From Photorhabdus sp. CRCIA-P01 (GTDB lineage Bacteria; Pseudomonadota; Gammaproteobacteria; Enterobacterales; Enterobacteriaceae), in the NCBI RefSeq assembly GCF_003545805.1, contig NZ_NMQR01000035.1, positions 1-42,557 of the forward strand: DNA of 42,557 nucleotides, given 5' to 3'. Below the pieces are notes generated by a model. That model ran no database searches and had not been told where the DNA came from. It saw nothing but the letters and a program-made list of their open reading frames with translations. Below, in pieces: positions 35,325 through 42,557 of this stretch (the stretch's first letter is position 1; every line of letters starts with the position of its first letter). A program made the translations under genes and the position numbers.

Positions 35325-35996
35325 TTATTTCCCAAACAACCTACGGTTAAAATCCTCAATCTTTCCAAACATCACCCGCTTTTGCATAGTCAGGCTCCAA
35401 CTAGCAGATAACCCAGCGGCACTCATCAACCGACGATATTGCTCTTCATCAAATGGCATATTAAAAGCAATCGCTATCGCTTCCTTAACGAAAACATCAC
35501 TATTACGGGAAACAAGAACAAGAGGTTCATCTGGGCTAACATTTCCCACTGCAATAATTCTATAAAGCCAGCCACAACGGCCACTCTCCTGCATAATGGC
35601 AGAAAAATTGCTGATACTGGAATGAGAATTAAGTTTGTAACAAGGCGAGCGAGGCTGAGTTACTTGAATCATTACCTCTCCCCAACTGAAAATATCACCA
35701 ATACAAACATTTTCTTCGGTCAACCCAGTTGTGGAAATATTTTCACCAAATGCTGGAGCAATAAAAAAATCTTCTTGATCAGGAAATTGATGTTTCCAGA
35801 AATCATAGTGTTCACGAGGATAATGACAAAGTGCGCGATCAGGGCCGCCGTGGAAACGGGTTTCAGCCTGCTCATCACCTTCTAATCCTAAAGAAGTCAG
35901 ACGCAGGCTACCATCAACCATCCGTTTGTTAATTGCACTGGCAGAAAGTTTTCCTGATATTTCAATTTTACCTGTATATACCTGCGGACAATACAT
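35325..35996 (-). CDS. yiiM: MOSC-domain protein YiiM
   Basis: This 223-residue molybdenum-cofactor sulfurase C-terminal (MOSC) protein has LGLEGDEQAETRFHGGPDRALCHYPREHYDFW, PAFGENISTTGLTE and the conserved Cys in QPRSPCYKLN. YiiM reduces N-hydroxylated purines such as 6-hydroxylaminopurine with reductase help. Length and sequence are as in E. coli. It neighbours sodA on the same strand with 118 bp between. Confidence 0.93.
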   Translation of the reverse strand: MYCPQVYTGKIEISGKLSASAINKRMVDGSLRLTSLGLEGDEQAETRFHGGPDRALCHYPREHYDFWKHQFPDQEDFFIAPAFGENISTTGLTEENVCIGDIFSWGEVMIQVTQPRSPCYKLNSHSSISNFSAIMQESGRCGWLYRIIAVGNVSPDEPLVLVSRNSDVFVKEAIAIAFNMPFDEEQYRRLMSAAGLSASWSLTMQKRVMFGKIEDFNRRLFGK

Positions 35997-36061
35997 AATT
36001 CACTTTCCTTATTGAAATCAGTCTAACAACTCCATCATAAACTAACATTCAACCAATAAAA

Positions 36062-36087
36062 ATGCCGACTGTCATATCAGTCGGCAT
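36062..36087 (-). terminator. Terminator after sodA
   Basis: ATGCCGACTG and CAGTCGGCAT (10 bp) enclose TCATAT; on the minus strand the stem is followed by TTTTATTGG. It lies 27 bp past the sodA stop. Confidence 0.85.
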
Positions 36088-36114
36088 AGCAGAAAAGAGA
36101 AATTATTCAGCAAG

Positions 36115-36741
36115 TTATTTCACTTTTTCCTGATAACGTATCGCTGCTTCATCCCAGCTAACAACGTTCCAGAACGCTTTAATATAGTCAGGACGACGGT
36201 TTTGGTACTGTAAGTAATAAGCATGTTCCCAAACATCCAAACCAATAATCGGATAACCAGATGCACCAGAAATCGCTTCACCCATTAATGGGCTATCCTG
36301 GTTAGCAGTCGATACAACCGCCAGCTTGCCATCATCTTTCAGTACTAGCCACGCCCAGCCAGAACCAAAGCGGGTAGCCGCTGCCTGCTCAAATTTCTCT
36401 TTAAAAGAATCTATACTACCGAAATCGCGTTCAATAGCTTCTTTCAATGGGCCTTGCAGAGTTGTGCCTAATTTCAGACCTTTCCAAAACAAGCTATGGT
36501 TAGCGTGCCCACCAGCATTATTACGAACAAAAGTACGTTTATCAGCAGGTACCTTATCTAATTGCTGAATCAGATCATCAATACCCAGTCCTGCCAGCTC
36601 TGGGAAGGCTTCCAAGGCGCTATTGGTATTATTAACGTAAGTCTGATGATGCTTGGTATGGTGGATTTCCATCGTCTGCTTATCAAAATGAGGTTCCAGA
36701 GCTTCATAAGAATAAGGAAGAGAAGGTAATGAATAGCTCAT
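36115..36741 (-). CDS. sodA: Manganese superoxide dismutase
   Basis: This is a 208-residue cytoplasmic enzyme. Metal ligands are visible as His27 (MEIHHTKHH), the His in [10 protein letters not shown], and Asp and His in [16 protein letters not shown]; the manganese-type [13 protein letters not shown] and Gly-Gln pattern ([10 protein letters not shown]) are present. The start [18 protein letters not shown] at 36741 follows GGAG; an ATG at 36783 adds residues not seen in the family. Confidence 0.97.
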   Translation of the reverse strand: MSYSLPSLPYSYEALEPHFDKQTMEIHHTKHHQTYVNNTNSALEAFPELAGLGIDDLIQQLDKVPADKRTFVRNNAGGHANHSLFWKGLKLGTTLQGPLKEAIERDFGSIDSFKEKFEQAAATRFGSGWAWLVLKDDGKLAVVSTANQDSPLMGEAISGASGYPIIGLDVWEHAYYLQYQNRRPDYIKAFWNVVSWDEAAIRYQEKVK

Positions 36742-36824
36742 ATCATGTACTCCAGTCATATAAGAATGGTTCAAAGTCCACACCTTGTGAACAACGTGAT
36801 CATTATAGTTAATTAAATATTATT

Positions 36825-36843
36825 GGAAATGTTTATCAATACC
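36825..36843 (-). promoter_or_regulatory. Possible Fur site upstream of sodA
   Basis: The minus-strand 19-mer GGTATTGATAAACATTTCC matches the Fur consensus at 14 of 19 positions, 84-102 bp before the sodA start. E. coli sodA is Fur-repressed, which makes a site plausible; the match alone is moderate. Confidence 0.35.
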
Positions 36844-37114
36844 ATATTCTCATTATGGTTTTATTATACAACTGTGTTTCAGTGACTTATCAGTCAATTT
36901 GTCTATATTAAACATTATTATTGGATTAGGATTTTGAATTACTATTTTTGATTAGCCATTAAACCTAAATAAACCCGCCACACTAAATGACAATCACGTG
37001 GAAAATATTCTTTTTATTGCGTGATCTTCCGCGCAAAAAAAAAACAAAAATTCTCTTTACACTTTAGTTAACTTTGATTTGACATAATATTAACATTCGT
37101 AAGGAGAATATTAT

Positions 37115-39070
37115 ATGACCAAAATAATGAAGCACCCTATTCCTATCGCCATTGCAGAACATGCCCTGATGAATGAGCAACAATATCAACAAGACTACCA
37201 ATTATCGTTGCAAGATCCCGAAAGGTTCTGGGGTGAAAAAGGAAAAATTGTTGACTGGATTAAGCCTTACACCAAGGTAAAGAATACCTCTTTTGATCTT
37301 GGACATATCAATATCCGCTGGTTTGAAGATGGAACACTAAACTTAAGCGCAAATTGTCTCGATCGTCATCTAAAAGAACGTGGTGAGCAAACCGCTATTA
37401 TCTGGGAAGGTGATGATCCAACAGAATCCAAAACAATAACCTATCGTGAACTACACCATGATGTATGTCAGTTTGCCAATGTATTGAAAAATCTGGGTAT
37501 TAAAAAAGGCGATGTTGTTGCTATTTACATGCCGATGGTGCCAGAAGCAGCGGTTGCCATGTTAGCATGTGCCCGCATTGGTGCTATTCACTCTGTTATT
37601 TTCGCAGGTTTTTCTCCTGATGCCGTATCCGGGCGTATCATCGATTCAAATACCAAATTGGTCATTACCGCCGATGAAGGATTGAGGGCCGGACGTACAA
37701 TTCCCCTGAAAAAGAATGTTGATGACGCATTAAATAATGCAGCCGTTGTCAATGTATCCAATGTGATCATTTTTAAACGTACTGGAAATATTGGCCACTG
37801 GCAATCTGGCCGTGACCTTTGGTGGCATGAATTGGTAGCAGACGCGAGTGCTGACTGTCCAGTTGAAGAGATAAATGCAGAAGACCCGCTGTTTATTCTC
37901 TATACCTCAGGCTCTACCGGCAAACCCAAAGGTGTACTGCATACCACTGGAGGTTACCTTGTATATGCATCTCTAACATTTAAATATGTATTCGACTATC
38001 AGCCGGGGGAAGTCTATTGGTGCACAGCCGATGTCGGATGGGTTACCGGACATAGCTACCTGCTCTACGGCCCCCTTTCCTGTGGCGCTATTACCCTAAT
38101 GTTCGAAGGTGTACCAAACTATCCTGAGGTTAACCGTCTGAGCCAGGTTATTGATAAACATCAGGTAAATATCCTGTACACAGCACCCACAGCGATTCGT
38201 GCCCTGATGGCTGAAGGTGACAAAGCTATTGAAGGAACGAAACGTACTTCTCTGCGTATTATGGGATCAGTTGGCGAGCCGATTAACCCGGAAGCTTGGG
38301 AATGGTATTACCAGAAAATTGGTAACAGCAAATGCCCGATTGTCGATACCTGGTGGCAAACAGAAACTGGTGGCTTCATGATCACACCACTGCCAGGCGC
38401 AACCGAACTAAAAGCAGGTTCAGCAACGCTACCTTTCTTCGGTGTTCAACCCGCGCTGGTTGATAATCTTGGTGAACTACTAGAAGGTGTTTGTGAAGGA
38501 AACCTGGTTATTACCGATTCCTGGCCCGGACAAGCACGCTCACTATTTGGCGATCATGACCGTTTCGAACAAACCTATTTCTCTACCTTTAAGGGAATGT
38601 ATTTTAGTGGTGATGGAGCACGCCGTGATGAAGATGGTTACTATTGGATAACTGGCCGTGTTGATGATGTGCTGAACATTTCCGGCCACCGTCTAGGTAC
38701 GGCTGAAATTGAATCTGCTTTGGTCTCCCATCCTAAAATTGCAGAAGCTGCTGTCGTAGGTACTCCACATAACATTAAAGGGCAGGCAATTTATGCCTAT
38801 GTCACCTTGAATCATGGTGAAGAACCCTCTCCAGAACTCTATACAGAAGTCCGTAATTGGGTACGTAAAGAAATCGGTCCGATTGCTACACCAGATATCC
38901 TACACTGGACAGACTCCTTACCAAAAACCCGTTCAGGAAAAATTATGCGCCGTATTCTGCGCAAAATAGCCTCCGGCGATACCAGCAATCTAGGAGATAT
39001 TTCAACACTAGCAGATCCAGGAGTAGTAGAAAAATTGTTGGAAGAAAAACAAACAATGAGTATTTCATGA
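37115..39070 (+). CDS. acs: Acetyl-CoA synthetase
   Basis: This 651-residue AMP-forming ligase makes acetyl-CoA from acetate. It has [20 protein letters not shown] (ATP loop), [64 protein letters not shown], and the C-terminal catalytic Lys in [13 protein letters not shown], the usual acetylation site. AAGGAG lies before the ATG at 37115. It heads acs-yjcH-actP. Confidence 0.98.
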   Translation: MTKIMKHPIPIAIAEHALMNEQQYQQDYQLSLQDPERFWGEKGKIVDWIKPYTKVKNTSFDLGHINIRWFEDGTLNLSANCLDRHLKERGEQTAIIWEGDDPTESKTITYRELHHDVCQFANVLKNLGIKKGDVVAIYMPMVPEAAVAMLACARIGAIHSVIFAGFSPDAVSGRIIDSNTKLVITADEGLRAGRTIPLKKNVDDALNNAAVVNVSNVIIFKRTGNIGHWQSGRDLWWHELVADASADCPVEEINAEDPLFILYTSGSTGKPKGVLHTTGGYLVYASLTFKYVFDYQPGEVYWCTADVGWVTGHSYLLYGPLSCGAITLMFEGVPNYPEVNRLSQVIDKHQVNILYTAPTAIRALMAEGDKAIEGTKRTSLRIMGSVGEPINPEAWEWYYQKIGNSKCPIVDTWWQTETGGFMITPLPGATELKAGSATLPFFGVQPALVDNLGELLEGVCEGNLVITDSWPGQARSLFGDHDRFEQTYFSTFKGMYFSGDGARRDEDGYYWITGRVDDVLNISGHRLGTAEIESALVSHPKIAEAAVVGTPHNIKGQAIYAYVTLNHGEEPSPELYTEVRNWVRKEIGPIATPDILHWTDSLPKTRSGKIMRRILRKIASGDTSNLGDISTLADPGVVEKLLEEKQTMSIS

Positions 39071-39133
39071 CAGATCATGCCGCCTTACGGCGGCTGTAAT
39101 CAAAATATAATAAATATAAGAGGATATACTCCG

Positions 39134-39445
39134 ATGAATGACGACATTTACCAAGGAATTGAGAATAACCCCCGTTTCAAAGAGTTGGTTGAAAAGCGAG
39201 GACGTTTTGCATGGTTGTTATCAATAATCATATTAGTTCTGTATGTCAGTTTTATTTTTCTCATTGCATTTGCCCCCGAATGGCTAGGTACTCCCCTTCA
39301 TAATGGTTCCAATATTACCCGAGGAATACCGGTTGGTATTGGTTTAATTATTATTTCATTCGTCTTAACCGGCCTATATGTAATTAGAGCCAACAGCGAG
39401 TTTGATCACCTTACCTCACAAATTCTCAGTGAGGTAAAGAAATGA
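39134..39445 (+). CDS. yjcH: Acetate-uptake operon inner-membrane protein YjcH
   Basis: This 103-residue DUF485 protein has two membrane segments ([27 protein letters not shown] and [25 protein letters not shown]). It is always found before actP and is thought to help the permease. The ATG at 39134 matches the family length (E. coli 104) and follows AGAGG; the frame to 39077 reads leader sequence. Its last codons overlap actP (ATGA). Confidence 0.94.
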   Translation: MNDDIYQGIENNPRFKELVEKRGRFAWLLSIIILVLYVSFIFLIAFAPEWLGTPLHNGSNITRGIPVGIGLIIISFVLTGLYVIRANSEFDHLTSQILSEVKK

Positions 39446-41091
39446 AAAAGTTCCTGTTATTAGCAATAGTGCTATTTCCTCATCTTACTTGGGCTAACAC
39501 AATCTCCGAAACCGTAGAAAGACAGCCTGTCAATACTCAGGCCATTATCATGTTCGTCCTGTTTGTCGGTTTTACACTCTATATCACTTACTGGGCCTCA
39601 AAAAAAACACGCTCCCGTACTGATTACTACACGGCGGGTGGACGTATTACTGGTTTCCAAAATGGAATGGCAATTGCTGGAGATTTTATGTCCGCAGCAT
39701 CATTCCTCGGCATTTCCGCTTTAGTCTATACGTCTGGTTATGATGGACTAATTTATTCTATCGGCTTCTTGATTGGCTGGCCTATTATCCTATTTCTGAT
39801 TGCCGAAAGATTAAGAAACCTTGGACGCTATACTTTTGCCGATGTCGCTTCTTACCGGCTACAACAACGTCCAATCCGTACGTTATCTGCAATTGGCTCA
39901 CTGTTTGTTGTCGCCCTTTATCTTATTGCTCAGATGGTTGGTGCAGGTAAACTTATCGAATTGCTTTTTGGACTCAATTACCATGTTGCAGTCGTATTGG
40001 TTGGTATCCTAATGGTACTTTATGTTCTGTTTGGCGGTATGCTAGCAACGACCTGGGTACAAATTATCAAAGCTATCTTATTGCTAGCTGGTGCCACCTT
40101 TATGGCCCTTATGGTCATGAAAACAGTAAACTTCAATTTCAATACGCTGTTCAAAGAAGCCATTGCTGTCCACTCAAGAGGTGAAGCCATCATGAGTCCA
40201 GGAGGGTTGGTATCTGACCCAATATCCGCACTTTCTCTCGGTCTCGCATTGATGTTTGGTACTGCTGGCTTACCTCATATTATTATGCGTTTCTTTACTG
40301 TAAGTGATGCGAAAGAGGCACGAAAAAGCGTTTTCTATGCTACTAGCTTTATTGGCTATTTTTACATTCTAACCTTTATCATCGGCTTCGGTGCTATTTT
40401 ACTGGTTAGTCCAAATCTTTCCTTTAAAGATGCTACCGGCGCACTCATTGGTGGTACTAACATGGCAGCCGTTCACCTTGCTAGTGCAGTTGGAGGCAAC
40501 TTGTTCCTGGGTTTTATCTCTGCTGTCGCCTTTGCCACAATTCTAGCCGTTGTTGCGGGGTTAACTCTGGCTGGCGCATCAGCGGTATCACATGATCTAT
40601 ATGCAAACGCCATTAAACGCGGTAAAGCTAATGAACGAGATGAGCTGAAAGTATCAAAAATAACGGTTGTGATACTTGGGTTTATCGCAATCGGATTAGG
40701 TATTTTATTTGAAAACCAGAATATAGCCTTCATGGTTGGATTAGCATTTTCTATTGCTGCAAGCTGTAACTTCCCAATCATTCTTTTATCCATGTACTGG
40801 CGTAAACTCACTACCCGTGGTGCATTAGCCGGAGGCTGGCTAGGATTAATTACAGCGGTAGTTTTAATGATTCTCGGCCCAACAATTTGGGTCAGCATTC
40901 TCGGTCACGAGAAACCCATCTATCCTTATGAATATCCAGCATTATTCTCAATGCTTATCGCCTTTATTGGTTCATGGCTATTCTCTATCACCGATAATTC
41001 ACAACAAGGCACACAGGAAAGAGAACAATTTAGAATCCAATTTATTCAATCACAAACAGGACTTGGTATCGCACAAGGAAAAGCACACTAA
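39442..41091 (+). CDS. actP: Acetate permease ActP
   Basis: This 549-residue sodium:solute symporter family transporter for acetate and glycolate has an N-terminal signal-like segment ([18 protein letters not shown]) followed by about 13 membrane helices. Typical motifs are [60 protein letters not shown] and the helix [17 protein letters not shown]. It works with acs to scavenge acetate. Confidence 0.97.
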   Translation: MKKFLLLAIVLFPHLTWANTISETVERQPVNTQAIIMFVLFVGFTLYITYWASKKTRSRTDYYTAGGRITGFQNGMAIAGDFMSAASFLGISALVYTSGYDGLIYSIGFLIGWPIILFLIAERLRNLGRYTFADVASYRLQQRPIRTLSAIGSLFVVALYLIAQMVGAGKLIELLFGLNYHVAVVLVGILMVLYVLFGGMLATTWVQIIKAILLLAGATFMALMVMKTVNFNFNTLFKEAIAVHSRGEAIMSPGGLVSDPISALSLGLALMFGTAGLPHIIMRFFTVSDAKEARKSVFYATSFIGYFYILTFIIGFGAILLVSPNLSFKDATGALIGGTNMAAVHLASAVGGNLFLGFISAVAFATILAVVAGLTLAGASAVSHDLYANAIKRGKANERDELKVSKITVVILGFIAIGLGILFENQNIAFMVGLAFSIAASCNFPIILLSMYWRKLTTRGALAGGWLGLITAVVLMILGPTIWVSILGHEKPIYPYEYPALFSMLIAFIGSWLFSITDNSQQGTQEREQFRIQFIQSQTGLGIAQGKAH

Positions 41092-41108
41092 TTACGTTTT
41101 TATGTCCA

Positions 41109-41128
41109 ACCTCTCCTTCGGGAGAGGT
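41109..41128 (+). terminator. Terminator of acs-yjcH-actP
   Basis: ACCTCTCC and GGAGAGGT (8 bp) around the stable loop TTCG, then ATTTTC; 17 bp past the actP stop. Confidence 0.85.
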
Positions 41129-41244
41129 ATTTTCATTAGAAGCCACTTGAAATCAGAGCTATTTCACAAGTTAACCTCTTGTTTTAATCCCAGGTTAATG
41201 ATTAACTCTTTTATTTAAATTTATTAATTAAATTATTAATCTGT

Positions 41245-42306
41245 ATGCGAAATAAATGGCCAATTATTATTATTTTGACTCTCTCTTTATTACCGATAAT
41301 CTTCATTAGTGATTTAGCGGGTGAGTATAAGTTAAGAATAATATTACTGAGTTTCTTGCTGGTAAATGCTAACGCATTTTTTTATTGTTATAAATATCTT
41401 AAACCATTGGTTTTTCTTATTTCTCTATTGTGGTCGATTAATATATCCACATCATTTTTCTTCTTTAATGAACATCAGATAAGTTTTTCTTCAACTATTG
41501 CCAATACTTTTATCAATACAAATAGCAATGAAGCTGTAGGTATGTTGTCCTACAACAAATACTATGTATTTTTCTTTATTTTTATGCTGTTAGTATATTT
41601 TTTGTCTATTAGATGGTTATCAAAGAATATAGACAAAAAATTACTCAAATCCAGTTTATGGGCTTTTATTTTTGTCTGCCTGTTAGTGCCTGTTGACTAC
41701 TATATCTCAGGAAAAAAATATTCTGATGATATTATTCTATCAGAACACTTTTTAATGGTAACACCCTTCTATAACTCATCAGCAATGGTAAAAGCAATAT
41801 ATGAAAATCAAAAAATTAAAAATATTTCTTCTGTTAAAGTAAATTTTAATTATATACAAGAAGATAAAAATATTGATATTTACATATTACTGATAGGAGA
41901 ATCAGCAAGAAGAGATCATATGTCTTTGTACGGTTATGAAAAAACCACAACACCAACATTAGACACGATGCAGAGAAATATGCTGATATTCAATCAAGCT
42001 ATCTCTCCAGCTCCAGTTACTATATTATCCTTACCTATTTCACTTTCTAATATTACTTTATATCAGCTTAGAAATAAGGTTCATTATGCCGACAATATCA
42101 TATCTTTAGCTAACGATGCAGGATTTAAGACAACTTGGATAAGTAACCAAGGAAGATCAGATAAAAGCAATAGCCTGATCACAGTTATTGCTAATATGGC
42201 TGAAAGCCAAAAATGGAATGAATATATTGGATATGATGAAGAGTTACTGCCCTATTTAGACAGGGCAAGATCTCACAATTTTAACAAGGTTATTTGGGTT
42301 AAATAA
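41245..42306 (+). pseudogene. Phosphoethanolamine transferase, truncated at the 3' end
   Basis: The 353-residue frame starts with an EptA-like membrane part (segments at about 6-22, 29-48, 53-74, 105-123, 138-154). The start of the alkaline-phosphatase-like catalytic domain follows: IGESARRDHMSLYGY with Glu219, TTPTLD, and Thr259 as the likely phosphoenzyme nucleophile (SPAPVT). Intact relatives run to about 540 residues with further zinc ligands; here the text changes after NFNKVI to WVK-stop, where an IS begins. It cannot complete its metal site. EptA-type enzymes add phosphoethanolamine to lipid A; which subtype is unclear. No strong ribosome site is visible before the ATG. Confidence 0.82.
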
Positions 42307-42557
42307 AGACCAAAATATAACTTTTTATAGCCACTTCTCTCATTAAAACGTTAAGATCTCTCTATTCTATAAAAGCGTGATCTTAATAATGAGTATTTTC
42401 AACTTTATCAGCAAGATAGATGACCCACGTTCTGACATCAATAAAAAACATGAATTAATGGATGTGATTTTTTTAGCTTTTTCTGCTGTGTTATGTGGGG
42501 CTTCTGGCTGGAAATCAATCCAGGAATTTGGTGAGATACAATTCGAGTGGCTTAAAC
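42291..42557 (+). mobile_element. ISAs1-family insertion sequence, left part (runs off window)
   Basis: A transposase gene starts at 42389 and is open to the edge (56 codons: MSIFNFISKIDDPRSDINKKH, LMDVIFLAFSAVLCGASGWKSI, QEFGEIQFEWLK). This is the N-terminal domain of ISAs1/H-repeat transposases. The element probably begins near 42291-42300, where the phosphoethanolamine-transferase frame loses similarity; the terminal repeat cannot be confirmed with only one end in view. Confidence 0.85.

Noticed and set aside
35439-35885. Plus-strand frame of 148 codons opposite yiiM
   Set aside because: It is an antisense shadow; yiiM has clear family motifs on the other strand.

Overview
The window looks like chromosomal DNA from a low-GC insect-associated Morganellaceae enterobacterium, most likely Photorhabdus (Xenorhabdus is the alternative). 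The basis is the order of the core genes, the strongly enterobacterial protein sequences, an RHS/Tc-like toxin locus with spare C-terminal cassettes, and IS630 and ISAs1 debris at the two ends. Species is inferred from gene content only.

Left accessory region (1-8.4 kb): an IS630 transposase tail lies at the edge, followed by a palindromic intergenic repeat. A minus-strand toxin-like operon is then read from 8342 down to 993. It encodes an unknown beta-rich protein, an NlpC/P60 cysteine peptidase resembling phage tail protein K, a 1362-residue RHS protein that ends before its usual C-terminal core, and a separate 380-residue protein that supplies the missing end of the core plus a variable toxin-like tail. 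A second, decayed C-terminal cassette follows at 913-541. An AT-rich gene desert of about 1 kb comes next.

Regulatory region (9.3-12.9 kb): a FixJ/TtrR-type two-component pair is followed by an exported GlcG/HbpS-family protein whose ribosome binding site can pair into a hairpin. A RyhB small RNA with a near-consensus Fur box and a collapsed pirin (yhhW) remnant come next, echoing the E. coli yhhW-ryhB neighbourhood.

Core block (12.9-31.2 kb): pckA, hslO, hslR, igaA, nudE, mrcA, the hofMNO(PQ) DNA-uptake genes, aroK, aroB, damX, dam, rpe, gph and trpS are in typical enterobacterial order. The one structural change is that hofP and the 5' part of hofQ appear merged into a single short gene.

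Bufferin island (31.2-35.3 kb): a more GC-rich block with bufA (small Cys peptide), bufB (MNIO/DUF692), bufC, a DoxX protein, and a convergent ECF sigma factor/anti-sigma pair. It lies between two nearly identical 29-bp hairpin repeats, one just after trpS and one just after yiiM, which suggests insertion at an intergenic terminator. A decayed phage-like reading frame lies just inside the left repeat.

Right region (35.3-42.6 kb): yiiM, sodA, acs-yjcH-actP, then a phosphoethanolamine-transferase gene truncated where an ISAs1-family element begins; the element runs off the edge.

The strongest candidates for something new are the split RHS toxin with separately translated C-terminal cassettes, the possible RBS-masking hairpin on the HbpS-like gene, the hofP-hofQ fusion and the terminator-flanked bufferin island.
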